Shown here piece after piece: positions 16,394 through 27,300 of a DNA stretch of 64,000 nucleotides. A program made the translations under genes and the position numbers. The stretch's first letter is position 1. Each line of letters starts with the position of its first letter. Under the pieces are notes generated by a model. That model was not told where the DNA came from. It made no database searches and saw only the letters and a program-made list of their open reading frames with translations. The stretch comes from Siderastrea radians (taxonomy: Eukaryota > Cnidaria > Anthozoa > Scleractinia > Rhizangiidae), in the NCBI GenBank assembly GCA_964017195.1, contig OZ024888.1:14036201-14100200 (forward strand). Reading direction: 5' to 3'.

Positions 16394-17122
16394 TCTATAC
16401 TATTATATGAGATATTTTTTTATATGATTCAAACTTCCTGTTTTCCGAGAATTTTAAAACTTCCTGCAGTCTGGCGTCACGTGATGGAAGAATGCGTTGG
16501 ATACATCATGAGATAAAACATATAGTATCCAAATCCAAATAATTGCGCTCATGAAATAAAAATGATCTGGAACCATGTTGCCCACAGTGCCCTACGAGAC
16601 TACGTCTCTACCCACTGTAGGCTGAAAGGAGCCTCACTCGTCACTAAAGTGACGACTTCCCGAGCCTGCTCGGCTCCTACCAACATGTGAAAATGCTTTT
16701 TATACCTCCCAGAGGAAACCATAAAATGAAACCAGCATCGCAAAAAGAAACTTCCCCTCTTGATCGCTTTGCGATCAATTCACTGCCTCACAAAAGCTCC
16801 GCTTTTGTTCCCCAATGCGAAAATATGGATCTAGCATATATAAAAAAGCGTTCGTTTCCACAGGAAATAAAAATGATCTGGAACCATGTTGCCTACAGTG
16901 CCCTACGAGACTACGTCTCTACCCACTGTAGGCTGAAAGGAGCCTCACTCGTCACTAAAGTGATGACTTCCCGAGCCTGCTCGGCTCCTACCAACATGTG
17001 AAAATGCTTTTTATACCTCCCAGAGGAAACCATAAAATTATTTCCATCATATGGAAAGTAGATATAGAGTTGGGTTTGGTAACAGAGCATTTTCAAAATG
17101 CTCTGGTACCCCCAACTATATA
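16394..17122. repeat. Duplicated multi-hairpin repeat flanking the Polinton
   Basis: A segment of about 170 bp occurs twice in direct orientation (about 16556-16728 and 16867-17039) with few differences. Each copy is a nested set of short perfect hairpins: an outer stem CATGTTG/CAACATG (16574-16580 with 16681-16687) enclosing ACAGTG/CACTGT around GAGAC-TAC-GTCTC, then AGGCT/AGCCT, CGTCACT/AGTGACG and CCGAG/CTCGG. Between the copies lie TTGATCGC-TTT-GCGATCAA (16760-16778) and ACAAAAGC-TCC-GCTTTTGT (16790-16808). After the second copy come TTTCCAT-CAT-ATGGAAA (17041-17057) and a long imperfect hairpin at 17061-17122. No coding sequence is seen. It may be the element's terminal region or a structured noncoding unit. 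Confidence 0.7.
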
Positions 17123-17804
17123 ACTACTTTTAGACTTGGAAGCAAAATCGTTTAGAGCAACTTTAGATGAATTAAGCTAGGGTCACAAACAAGAAAGCTA
17201 AATAGGTCTAAGGTCACTCATAAGTATAAGGCCCCGAACATACTAATGTAATATATCCAATCATCCACGATTAGCATTGTTAAATTTAACATTTTCTGGA
17301 AACTACATCTTTCCACATGGTTACCAAACAGGTTTAACATGTTGAATTCAGCAATTGATGTTGAACGTTGATTACCTTTTTTTCTAAAGCAACAAGAATG
17401 GATGATCTTCCAAAAGACATTCATCTTGAGATGTACCCAGTATTTCAACTGGCAAATCATCGCGAGTTAAATTTAGGGAAAGCCGCAAAAGCAAAGGAAT
17501 TTTTCTGGATTTTAAACGAACAAAGCTATCAGTCATTGCCAACTGGTCAAAATAGTGGAACAGGGAATTTGACTTGGAAACGAAGGAATGGCTAACTATA
17601 TGAATGTGGCGATTTTGGTTCTTCGTTTTCTCGCCATTTAGTGATTTGGTTGTAAAATCAGATCAACCACTTGAGAGAATATTTGATCAGGATATCCAAC
17701 ACCTCGAAGTTCGTCCAAACAAACTCCGCTTGGCCTTTTTTTGAAACACTTTATTGGTGTTGAAAACCGTAATGTTTGATATATTTAATAACTTGCTAAC
17801 GTAC
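17123..17804. other. Gene-free stretch between Polinton flank and last visible host exon
   Basis: No exon with proper splice signals and no recognisable repeat was found on either strand. It is probably intron sequence of the minus-strand host gene, whose exon at 17805 ends in a splice donor pointing into this stretch. Confidence 0.4.
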
Positions 17805-18914
17805 CTTTGTTTCCAACACACCGACGAAATTTTGACAAGGCACAGCTTAAATTTTGCAGTGGGCAAAGTAACGAGTCTGAAACACAAAAATTGTGTCAAA
17901 ACAAGGTAATTCATGAATAACCATACTTCTTTAATTTTTCTTGTTTTCAAGTGCATTCCAGGTTTATAGCTTTCCTAACGAAATTGATAGTAAATGAAAA
18001 GCGTTCTCAAGTCGAGTTTTAAAAAAACCAGGAAGCGAAATTGAGAGGACTCAGAATTTCGTTTTTGTTGTAACAATGTCTTACAACATTATACGACATA
18101 TTGACAGAAGCTTAGCTGACCAAAATGAAGGTTAGGGTGTAACTGGAAATATCTACGGCGTAAAGGAATCTTGTGTCTTTTTTCCAGACAGGAAAGTTTA
18201 TTCTCGCGGCAAATGGGACCACTTCACTTGCGCAACGAACAAAACTTTGAGTCTAAAAGAACAGCACTTTGCATCACTTCCAACATTTTTACCCCTTAAT
18301 TTGACATCACACTTTAATGAACTTTTCATTAGGCGCAAAAAAATCATTTCATAGGCACTTGAATTAAATTATAGTTCAAGGAGTGTAACCGACCACCACT
18401 ACGCTAATTTGATTGAAGGCCACGGCTAATTGAAATCGGAACTTATTGAATGGTCCGCATAAATACCTCACTCTTCAACAAATAATAGTTTTTACCGCAT
18501 ATTGGTGGCTCGTCAGTTCCATCTTCACAATTATTTTCCCGATCACATGTTAGAGACCATGACACACATCCACCTCCGGCGCAGGAGAATTTATCTTCTG
18601 GACAGCTTACTTCTGTAAAAGGAAACAGTATTTAATACCAATACACTCATTCCAATTCCAAGTACTTTGTAGTATAAACTCTTGCTTACCACATCTGGCC
18701 TCGTCTGCCCTGTCACTGCAGCCCTTTTTGAAGTCACATAGCATGTCTGCAGCAAGGCATTCCCCAGTCGGACAAGGAAATTGATTTGAAAGGCACTTGC
18801 AGTTCTTCTCATCGGAGTTGTCCACACAGTGATTGTCACCATCGCAAAGGAGTTGTTGGTTGACGCACAGTCCATTCTCACATTGAAAATTATTGTTCCC
18901 CTCACATGTGAAGC
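17805..18914 (-). CDS. LDL receptor class A repeats (three complete, one partial)
   Basis: Exon 18914-18690 encodes two LDLa repeats ([20 protein letters not shown]...[10 protein letters not shown] and [20 protein letters not shown]...[10 protein letters not shown]). Exon 18612-18496 encodes a third ([19 protein letters not shown]...[11 protein letters not shown]). Exon 17876-17805 starts a fourth ([20 protein letters not shown]). The acidic calcium cage (D...D..DE) is preserved in the complete repeats. The fourth lacks its second half because no further exon is visible before the Polinton. Confidence 0.85.
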
Positions 18915-21900
18915 CTGAAAAATTGAAGTTCATGTGAAATATTTCAATTTCTGATCTCTTTTCAGGCCCCATTCAAACAAAGGGGAGATGACAAGTGCTC
19001 CGGCAATCTTGAAGTACCGGCAGGGAATAACGCAAAACACTTTTGCTGTTAATCATAGCAACTATCTTTTTATCGGCTTGAATAACTAAATTTCCTACCT
19101 TCTTCTTAATTCCAGTGTAATGAAATTATTCATTTCTTCTCGTGAACGTGAACTTTCAAGACTATTTGAATGTATTGTCTGTTTATTTCCCTTCAAACCT
19201 GTTTTCTTAAGAAAGTTATTATTATTCTTTAAAAAAAAGAAATTTAAATTCTGAAAAAAAACAGCCTGTCAAAATGTGGTTGCCTTGGTAACGGCAACTT
19301 TATTTAACAAGGTCTTGCCACACTAAATTGTTCCCAGTTAAATGTTAGGAAAAGTTCCAGATTTAGTGGCTTAAGATTTATGTATTAAGAAAGTTATAAA
19401 CGTTTTAAGGTGGCTCATCTGGATTTTTCCGAGGCACACCATCCCAACTTTGAACTGCTAATACTTTACTGTCTGAGCTCGATGGGGCAAGCTGCCTCAC
19501 TCATTTACGAGAGACTGAATGAACTGGTCAAAAAAGTAGGCTTGATTGACATTGGTGTTACCAGAGCAACGAAACGATGCGTCATGATTTTTGTATATCA
19601 GCAATTTTCTCGACATCTAGACCTAAACTTCTAAAACGACCTATTGTCTCTTATAGTCTATGTGTAGATCTTCAAGACTGCAACGTTTGAAAAAATTCTA
19701 TGACAGCGTTTTCGAAAAAAATCGGATTGAATTTTTTCCAGTAAAAAAAACACAGATTTATGTTATTTTCTATTGTTTCATCAGTATCAGTGTTATCCTG
19801 ACAGACTGAAACAATGTTTTCACCCTATGTCATAGCTAAAGCATACAGGTACTTTTCCTGAAGGTCTCATCCGGTTTGCTTCTCTAGGTTTCAAATGATG
19901 TAATCAGAAGTAGTGTCTCAAATATGCTCATTTTACACAGAGAAGCAACATTTTTGTTACGGAAGCTTTTATTCAAAAACTAGTCGATGAATTTTCTTTT
20001 TAATCTTGTGAACTCATGTCTAACATGTATTGAACTATCCCTGTAAATCTCACGCGCCTTGAATCATTTTAAGGGCGCGAAATACAAATAAAAGTATAGG
20101 AGACTTGTGCACTCGTCTCCAAAATTTTCATTGCCGTATCATTTGTTGATAGCCGGTTTATTTCAGGAGTTTCTCTTTTGTCTGTATTCTACATATTCTT
20201 GTGCTTTGGAAGCAACAAGTTTGTTATGCCTGCTTGCTACGCTTCGCTGGTGCCGGTGGGATCGTGAAAATTCTGCTTTTAATACAATGACAATGAAAGC
20301 CTTGACTTAATTGCCATTGTACTAAGAACAATTTTCACGATACCTCCGGCACCAGCGAGGCGTAGCAAGCAGGCATGGCAAACTTGTTAATTCCAAAGCA
20401 CACAAATATGTAGAATACAGAGAAAAGAGAAACTCCTGAAATAAACCGGCTATCAACAAATGATGCGGCAATGAAAATTTTGGAGACGAGTGCAAAAGCC
20501 TCCTATACTTTTATTTGTATTTCGCGCCCTTAAAATGATTCAAGGCGCGTGAGATTTATAGGGATAGTTCAATACATGTTAGACTTCAGATCATAAGATT
20601 TAAAAGAAAATTCATCGACTAGTTTTTGAATAAAAGCTTCCGTAACAAAAACGTTGCTTCTCTGTGTAAAATGAGCATATTGAAGACATTACTTCGATTC
20701 TGCTTACATCATTTGAACCTAGAGAAGCAAACCGGATAAAACCTTCAGAAAAAGTAGCTGTATGCTTTAGCTATGACATATGGTGAAAACATTGTTTCAA
20801 TCTGTCAGGATAACACTGATACCGATGAAACAATAAAAAATAACGTAAATCTGTAATTTTTTACTGGAACAAATTCAGTCCGATTTTTTTCGAAAACACT
20901 TTTTCAAACTTTGCAGTCTTGAAGATCTACACATAGACTATAAGAGACAATAGGTCGTTTTAGAAGTTTAGGTCTAGATGTCGAGGAAATTGCTGATATA
21001 CAAAAATTATGACGTCATCGTTTCGTTGCTATGGTAACACCGATGTCAATCAAACCTACTTTTTGACAAGTTCATTGAGTCTCTAGTAAACGTGTGAGGC
21101 GGCTTGCCCCACCGAGCTCAGACAGTAAAGTATTAGCAGTTCAAAGTTGGGATGGTGTGCCTCGGAAAAATCCAGATGAGCCACCTTAAGTCCGCGAGGG
21201 CAGATTCCATCCCCCCTCCCAGTCTGAGAAGAGTTAAATTACCTGTATTGAATTAAATATATATACTCGTACCTGGTGCACTATGAGGTGGAGATCGTTC
21301 ACATTGTTTTGAGGAAATGCTAATATTACCAACTGCTGCATGATAAACATCTGAAGGCAGTTTACCTTTTGCGACAATCACAACCTGCAACAATTAAAAG
21401 ACATCATTGAATTTTGCAACGGTAAAAGTAAGGAAACGGAATAGGAGGCTACACGTTGTGTTTACCCACACCCAATAAACCATACCTTAAAATCTGCATT
21501 TGTTGTGAATGACACAAGTCCAGTTTGCCAAGTTTGGCCCTGATACCCGCTGAGTTTCCAAATGGAGGAATTAGATGACGTCATTAAGATTATGCTAAGC
21601 GATGATGCAGAATTAGTGGAAAGTAGATACGAGAAGGACAAACATAAACCGGTTTTCTGGTAAATGGAGTTCCCGAAAATCCAAGGACCCTCAAGAACAG
21701 CAGGCTTACTTTTGTCACTTGCAACAATCCCTGAGAGAAATAAAGAAAAGAATGAACTGGCATTTTCTTAGAATTTCTCAGTAAAAAAAGAATTTATCAG
21801 ATGATTAGCCTTAACCAGCTACAAAAATCGTTTATATTTCAAATCACTTTTAATTGTACAAACCTTTGCCATATGCCGAAAGTTTCCAACCTTTATCGTT

Positions 21901-24322
21901 ATTATTCCAGCTGCAAAAATCCGAAATGAAGTTGCAACCTTCCACGCGGATAGCTGAAAACAAAGAAAGATAATGCATTTCTACCTCGCACGTCTTAGTT
22001 GGCACTTAAAACCTCTGGCACTTAAAACGTCTGCTTATATAATTATTCAGTCTACTCACTATCCATATTCCCTCTGGCCGTAAACGTATTTCGGTGGCAA
22101 GTTGCAAAATTCTCAATCAATGCGCAGACAGCAATTTAGAAATAAAAACCGGCAAACTCGCTGCTCTTCTCAGACCCCGCGCACATTATGCACAGTATGC
22201 CTTAGTCTACTCTAAAAGTACTGGGAATGTAAATATCTTGAACGTCAATAAACGAAACTGAGTAAGAAGTTTTCCAAGGGACATTTTTCCATTGTGTCGC
22301 ATTGTCCATCGCTTATACTTTTTACACAACCATGACGACAACGTTTTTTTAAACAGGTATATTATGAACGTCAAGACGAGTCATCATTAGAGATGGATAC
22401 AATTGAAAAAATTGAACTAAACTAATCAAATAAGTGCTCGAATTTTGGCAAATAAAGTAAAAGAGGAAATAAAGTTGAATTAATTTTAAAACATCCAAGC
22501 CAGGGCGTACCTGAGACATGAACTTCACCGATTTCTGTCGAAATCTCCGAAAAATTTGACAAGGCGTCCACGAAGACATACGTAACCTAAAACACAAAAA
22601 TGTACTTAAGCAATACGCCATCGACAAAATAATATTGTAGAAAATGAATGATTCAGGTTTTTAATAACATATATAAATAACATTTTCTGTATACCTAGTT
22701 AGATAAAATAGCTTTTTGTCTTATACTATCAAATAATTAATGTCGTATTAGAGCAATTAGCTTTAATCTTTTAAGTCCCAATATCAACATCCATGTTCTC
22801 CTCATTGTTCCCCATATATTTCTTATAGTAGTAATTAGGAGAATTGCATAAACATTAAGACATTTTGTCTTTGGTGATCCGATCACCTTATTTATTCTCA
22901 TGTCATGTATCTTTGATCAAGTAGTGATATTGTAAGGAGAAATTAGATGCTTGTCACCATTGGGGCTTAAAGGATTAAAATGGTAGTAAGCCTCTCGAAA
23001 ACTTGATTGCTTGAATTAAAATACACGACATTTTATTCTTACTCCACATACGTTTATCTTGTAAGTCCCTTCTTGAATCAAGGTCTCCAGAGTACGGTTA
23101 AAATTACGTTTCTGACAATCCATAGCTAAGCCACTATGAACCAAAATCTTTTGTTCAGCGAACATTAAAAAGAGATGGACTGGACATCCAGGGCAGTATA
23201 CTCCACGACAACAATATTTGTAGCTTGCTTTATTGAAGGAGAAAAACAAAAGGAAAAGCAATCAACGAACTTATCTATCAAGAAAAAACAAATCATCTTC
23301 AAAGCCTGTGTTCCATTTGGAGTTTGATTCTTAGAATAAAAGGCTATGACCCTTGTCCAGTAACACAGAGTAGATACAACTCAACACAAAGGATATCAAC
23401 GAAACAAGCAAGACAACAAAATACAATACAGTACAGTAGAATACAGTGAAATACGAAGAATACCGTACAGTACAGCACAATGCAGTGCAATGCAGTACCG
23501 TACTCAGCAGTACAGCAGTGCTGTACAGTACAGTACTGTACTTGTACAGGCAGTACGGTTCGATGCAATGTAGTGCAGTGCAGTGCAGTGCAGTGAAGGG
23601 CAGTGAAGTGCAATACAGTAATAGAATGTGATACGAGACGATCCAATGAAATGCAGCGCATTACAATTGCACAACAAAATCAATTAATTTAAGCTTTTCT
23701 GACCCCGAATGAGATGGTATATATATCTCAAATCAACTACCGCTACCCAGTTCAAACGGGTGTTTATTTAAGTTAAAAATCTAGAAGCCTGAGACCTTTT
23801 CTCTTGGGTGCCTTTTCGACTGACCAATGTGTACGGTATGTACATTTATATAACTTGTGCTATAATTATATGGAAGTGTTCCCAGCATAGAAATTGGATT
23901 CAACTGATAGAAATTACAAGCCATCACTGTTACCTCGAATAACAAGCTTTTCCCCACTTTTAACGTTGACGTTCTTAGGTATTGAATTAACCTGGAATTC
24001 TACATATTCAACACCTGAAGATAACAGCAAAGACAACAAATACAAAAGAACAAAATTATATACTTCCCTTAGCACTTCAAAGGTAACTTAAAAAATGCTT
24101 CGAGTTAACTGATGAGTTAAACCCTACTTTAGTTCAAGCAGGCATCTTCATCTTTATAGAGTAAAAATGTCAAAACACCACTTCACAAAACACCTTGTTA
24201 CCTTTGAAAAAGATTTATTGAAATGATATTTCTTTAAAACTCCTGCGTGATCAATTGTTAAATTATCATCATTATCATTATCATCATCATCATCATCATC
24301 ATCTTCCTTATCATTATTATTA

Positions 24323-24359
<37 letters not shown>

Positions 24360-27300
24360 GACAAGAGTGTTTTAATGGCAAATACACCACATGTAAGGTT
24401 AATAAGAGACTACATCCCTTTTACTCTGTTTTTTGTTTTTCATGTCTATATAGTGAAAAGAAAATTACACGGCGGCTTGAAGATATGGATCTTATTTTCT
24501 CGTGGTAAGAACAATATTTACTCACTCGTTCGTAAAATATTGTTTTTACCACTCGAAAATAAAATTCATATCTTCAAGTCGCCATGTAATATCTATCTAT
24601 ATGTTTGCTCTGGGACATGTAAGGCATGATTTCAATAGTCGTATACTCAATAATCAGTTAGTTACCTGGCCGCACCCAAAACAAGTGAGCCTTATCAATT
24701 GGGCGCTTATACGTGCCATCGGGTAACTTCATCCCCACTGATGCACAGTCTTTAAGTTCACTTTGTTTCATAAGTGTCTCCATAGCGTACAGGTGGCACT
24801 TACTCAAAAGAACTTCTCTGGACAACTGTGAAGAAAATCTAAAACACAATAAAAGGACTTAATATTTGCTTAACACTGCTTTTTAACTCTTTGCGACCAG
24901 TGTTTTACCCAATTTAGACCAGGCTTTTTTGGACTTCTGGGTCGGGATGGGGGCGAACTCGTTAGAATACTAAAGCTATGACAACAAACAAAGAGGCCGG
25001 TTGTGCGCCCAAAAATGTTTGCTTTGAGGTCTGCAACACGGGATGATGACGTCACTTGTCGTAAGAATTACGTCATGTTCTTAAAAGCAGCCATCTTGGA
25101 TCCGCCTCCTTGAATTTCTTGATTTTTCCAAAATACCAAATTGTTCCCAGATAAATTTTAGGTAAATTCATCGTTTGGTTGCTTTAGCTTGCATACTGAA
25201 AAAGTTTTTTTCGTCCAAAAACCGTGCGGGCAGATCCCCCTTCCTTCCCCAGTTGTCTGAATAGGGTAATTTAGCCTGCGGTTGGCGCGCAATTCTATGG
25301 AGAAGCCCTTTGAGTTCATCCGGTTAACTACAAGGCTCGGCTCCACAGCACTAGATAGAGCGAACACGCAACCAAATGAGCCTGCTCGTAGGCTTGTGTT
25401 AAGTTAAATAAGGACGAGACTGGGCTGGGTGTAGTCTTCTACGTATACGCAGCCGTTATTGTGTAATAATAATAACGGCTGCTTAGGAGACTAGGGCTGG
25501 GTGCATTCACAATAGAGCTCTACAGTGCAAAGTGTCCTCTCACTTATCCCATTGATTATGGTCGGTCCGGTATCCAGAGGCTAGTTTTGCAAGCAGTACT
25601 TTTCCTGTTTCTTCGTCTCTGTTGTCAACTGCAGATTTGCCCTGTTGGCCGGTGTGTAGCCATAATTCGCAGACGTCGTCACAAGCAACGTAGAAGGTGT
25701 AATTTCCGGTTTCAGGAACCTTAAGCAAACACGGAGGGAGAAAATGATTACAAAATGGAAGTTAATCTCTTTGTCATTAGTCTGAACTAGGGATCACATC
25801 CAAGTAGGGAAGTGCACGGATTACTAGCGAAAAAGACTATTAAGAAAAAAAAGTAAATTAACATTTAGAGAAGGGGGTTTGTTAAAAAATGTTGTAAGTG
25901 CTCTGATTCTGCAGCATCCGAAATATGTGTCAATGTCGCGGTTCAAGTTGGCAACTTTTGTCCCATTGCAGCAGAATTGTTTGGCCATGATTTCCATTTC
26001 CTCCTAGTTGTGAGAACCTGCTTTTAAATTGGTAGTGCTCTTTGCACTAGCCCTTGCCTCAATGGTTGTTTAGTGCAATGGCTGCGTAAACTAGAGTCCT
26101 AATGGGTAGTTCCTGAAACCGCGAGGCCACTCAACTTCATTCGACATGTGTGTTACGTTTGTGTAAGACATGTGTACGCTCGACACTCTATATATCGCGC
26201 CAGTGCGATTCTTTTATCATTATCATTATCATTATTATTTGAGATCCTGATATTCCTTGTGAATTCACGTAGTAATGAAATGAACCATCATTTTTTGGGC
26301 CATAAGATTTATAGTGCACCTGCAAATATGCGATCAGCCGCTGACCATAATTGGTGTGGAAGTTAAATGGAGCGTCAAAGTTTTGGAGAATGTTCACAAC
26401 ATCCGGATTGTTTGGGAACCTGCTATCATTCCGTAAACTCGCTATTGACCCAGAAGGAATCTTGTACCAAATTTCCTGAAAGACACCATGAACGTCGGCT
26501 TGGTCGTCTGGAGAAGGTAAAAGGAACGTAGTATCATCTTTAGTGATGATTAGGCAAGGAGCTGATTTCCTAACAGCAAGCGGCACACTCGAACACCAAC
26601 CCGCGGTACGGCCATTACCTTACGCATGCGCACCGCCATATCACCGGGGCAGTGGCATCCATGGACAGCTCTTTCCTCCTTATCAGGACTCATCAGCGTG
26701 GCAAAGCCGTCGGACCACATTTAACATTTCGTAACGGGTAATATCTTATGCAACTTTTCCATTGTTTGGAAGTACCGATTAAATGAGCTGTTACAGCCTT
26801 CTTCGACTACAAATGCTTCACAAAGGATTTTTACAATCTTAGCAGTTTAAATAGAATGATTACGAACAACGTCTCACCTGTTGCAGTGATTATCACCTCA
26901 CATAGCGTTAAATCGTTCGCTTTGTCAGCAATAATAGTTAGGTTCGTGGCCATTATTGACGGCTCACAGATCAGTAATCGTCTTTGTTGAGCCTTCCAAT
27001 CATACACTTTGCAATCTGCTCTTTCCGAGTTTTTGCTGTTTCTTAAAATAACACCCATTTTCGGCATTTCTTCAATGCAGCATTCTGGTCTGTTCATGAT
27101 CCAGAGTTTATATACACAAGTTCTTCTTTTCAACTTTACACTCCACCAAACCTGTTCACCCTGTGAAAATTAATCTGCCATTAGGCGCTGTAATAAAGTT
27201 AACGAAAGTCGGCGGAAGCGTTTCCACTGACTTTTGCTGAAAAAACAAACAAACAAAATTACGGGCTGTGATCACGAGCTGTTTAAGATTAAGCAAAGAT

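Larger units (their letters stand above)
1..17122. mobile_element. Polinton/Maverick (adintovirus-like) element, left end outside window
   Basis: A compact block of short, closely spaced genes without visible introns carries the hallmark set of Polintons: protein-primed-type DNA polymerase B, retroviral-type integrase, adenain-like protease, double-jelly-roll major capsid protein, penton-like protein and an A32-type packaging ATPase. Most genes are on the minus strand; ATPase, fibre and membrane-protein genes are on the plus strand. The left terminus is not in the window because a gene enters from the edge. The right terminus is probably within the hairpin-rich repeats at 16.4-17.1 kb, but no terminal inverted repeat or target duplication could be paired. 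Several genes carry frameshifts or stops, so the copy looks like an endogenised, decaying virus, although long-read indel errors could mimic some breaks. Confidence 0.93.

Noticed and set aside
17218..17595. Overlapping frames on both strands near the last host exon
   Set aside because: Neither shows the missing half of the LDLa repeat nor proper splice sites; no domain recognised.
23344..23661. Open frames on both strands rich in Cys/His or Val/Gln
   Set aside because: Produced by the pentanucleotide simple repeat.
24105..24130. CTGATGAG resembling a hammerhead core
   Set aside because: No GAAA box or stem II follows within the needed distance.
25431..25490. Hairpin GCAGCCGTTATT...AATAACGGCTGC
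   Set aside because: A small inverted repeat of a common type in these introns, with no further supporting structure or context.
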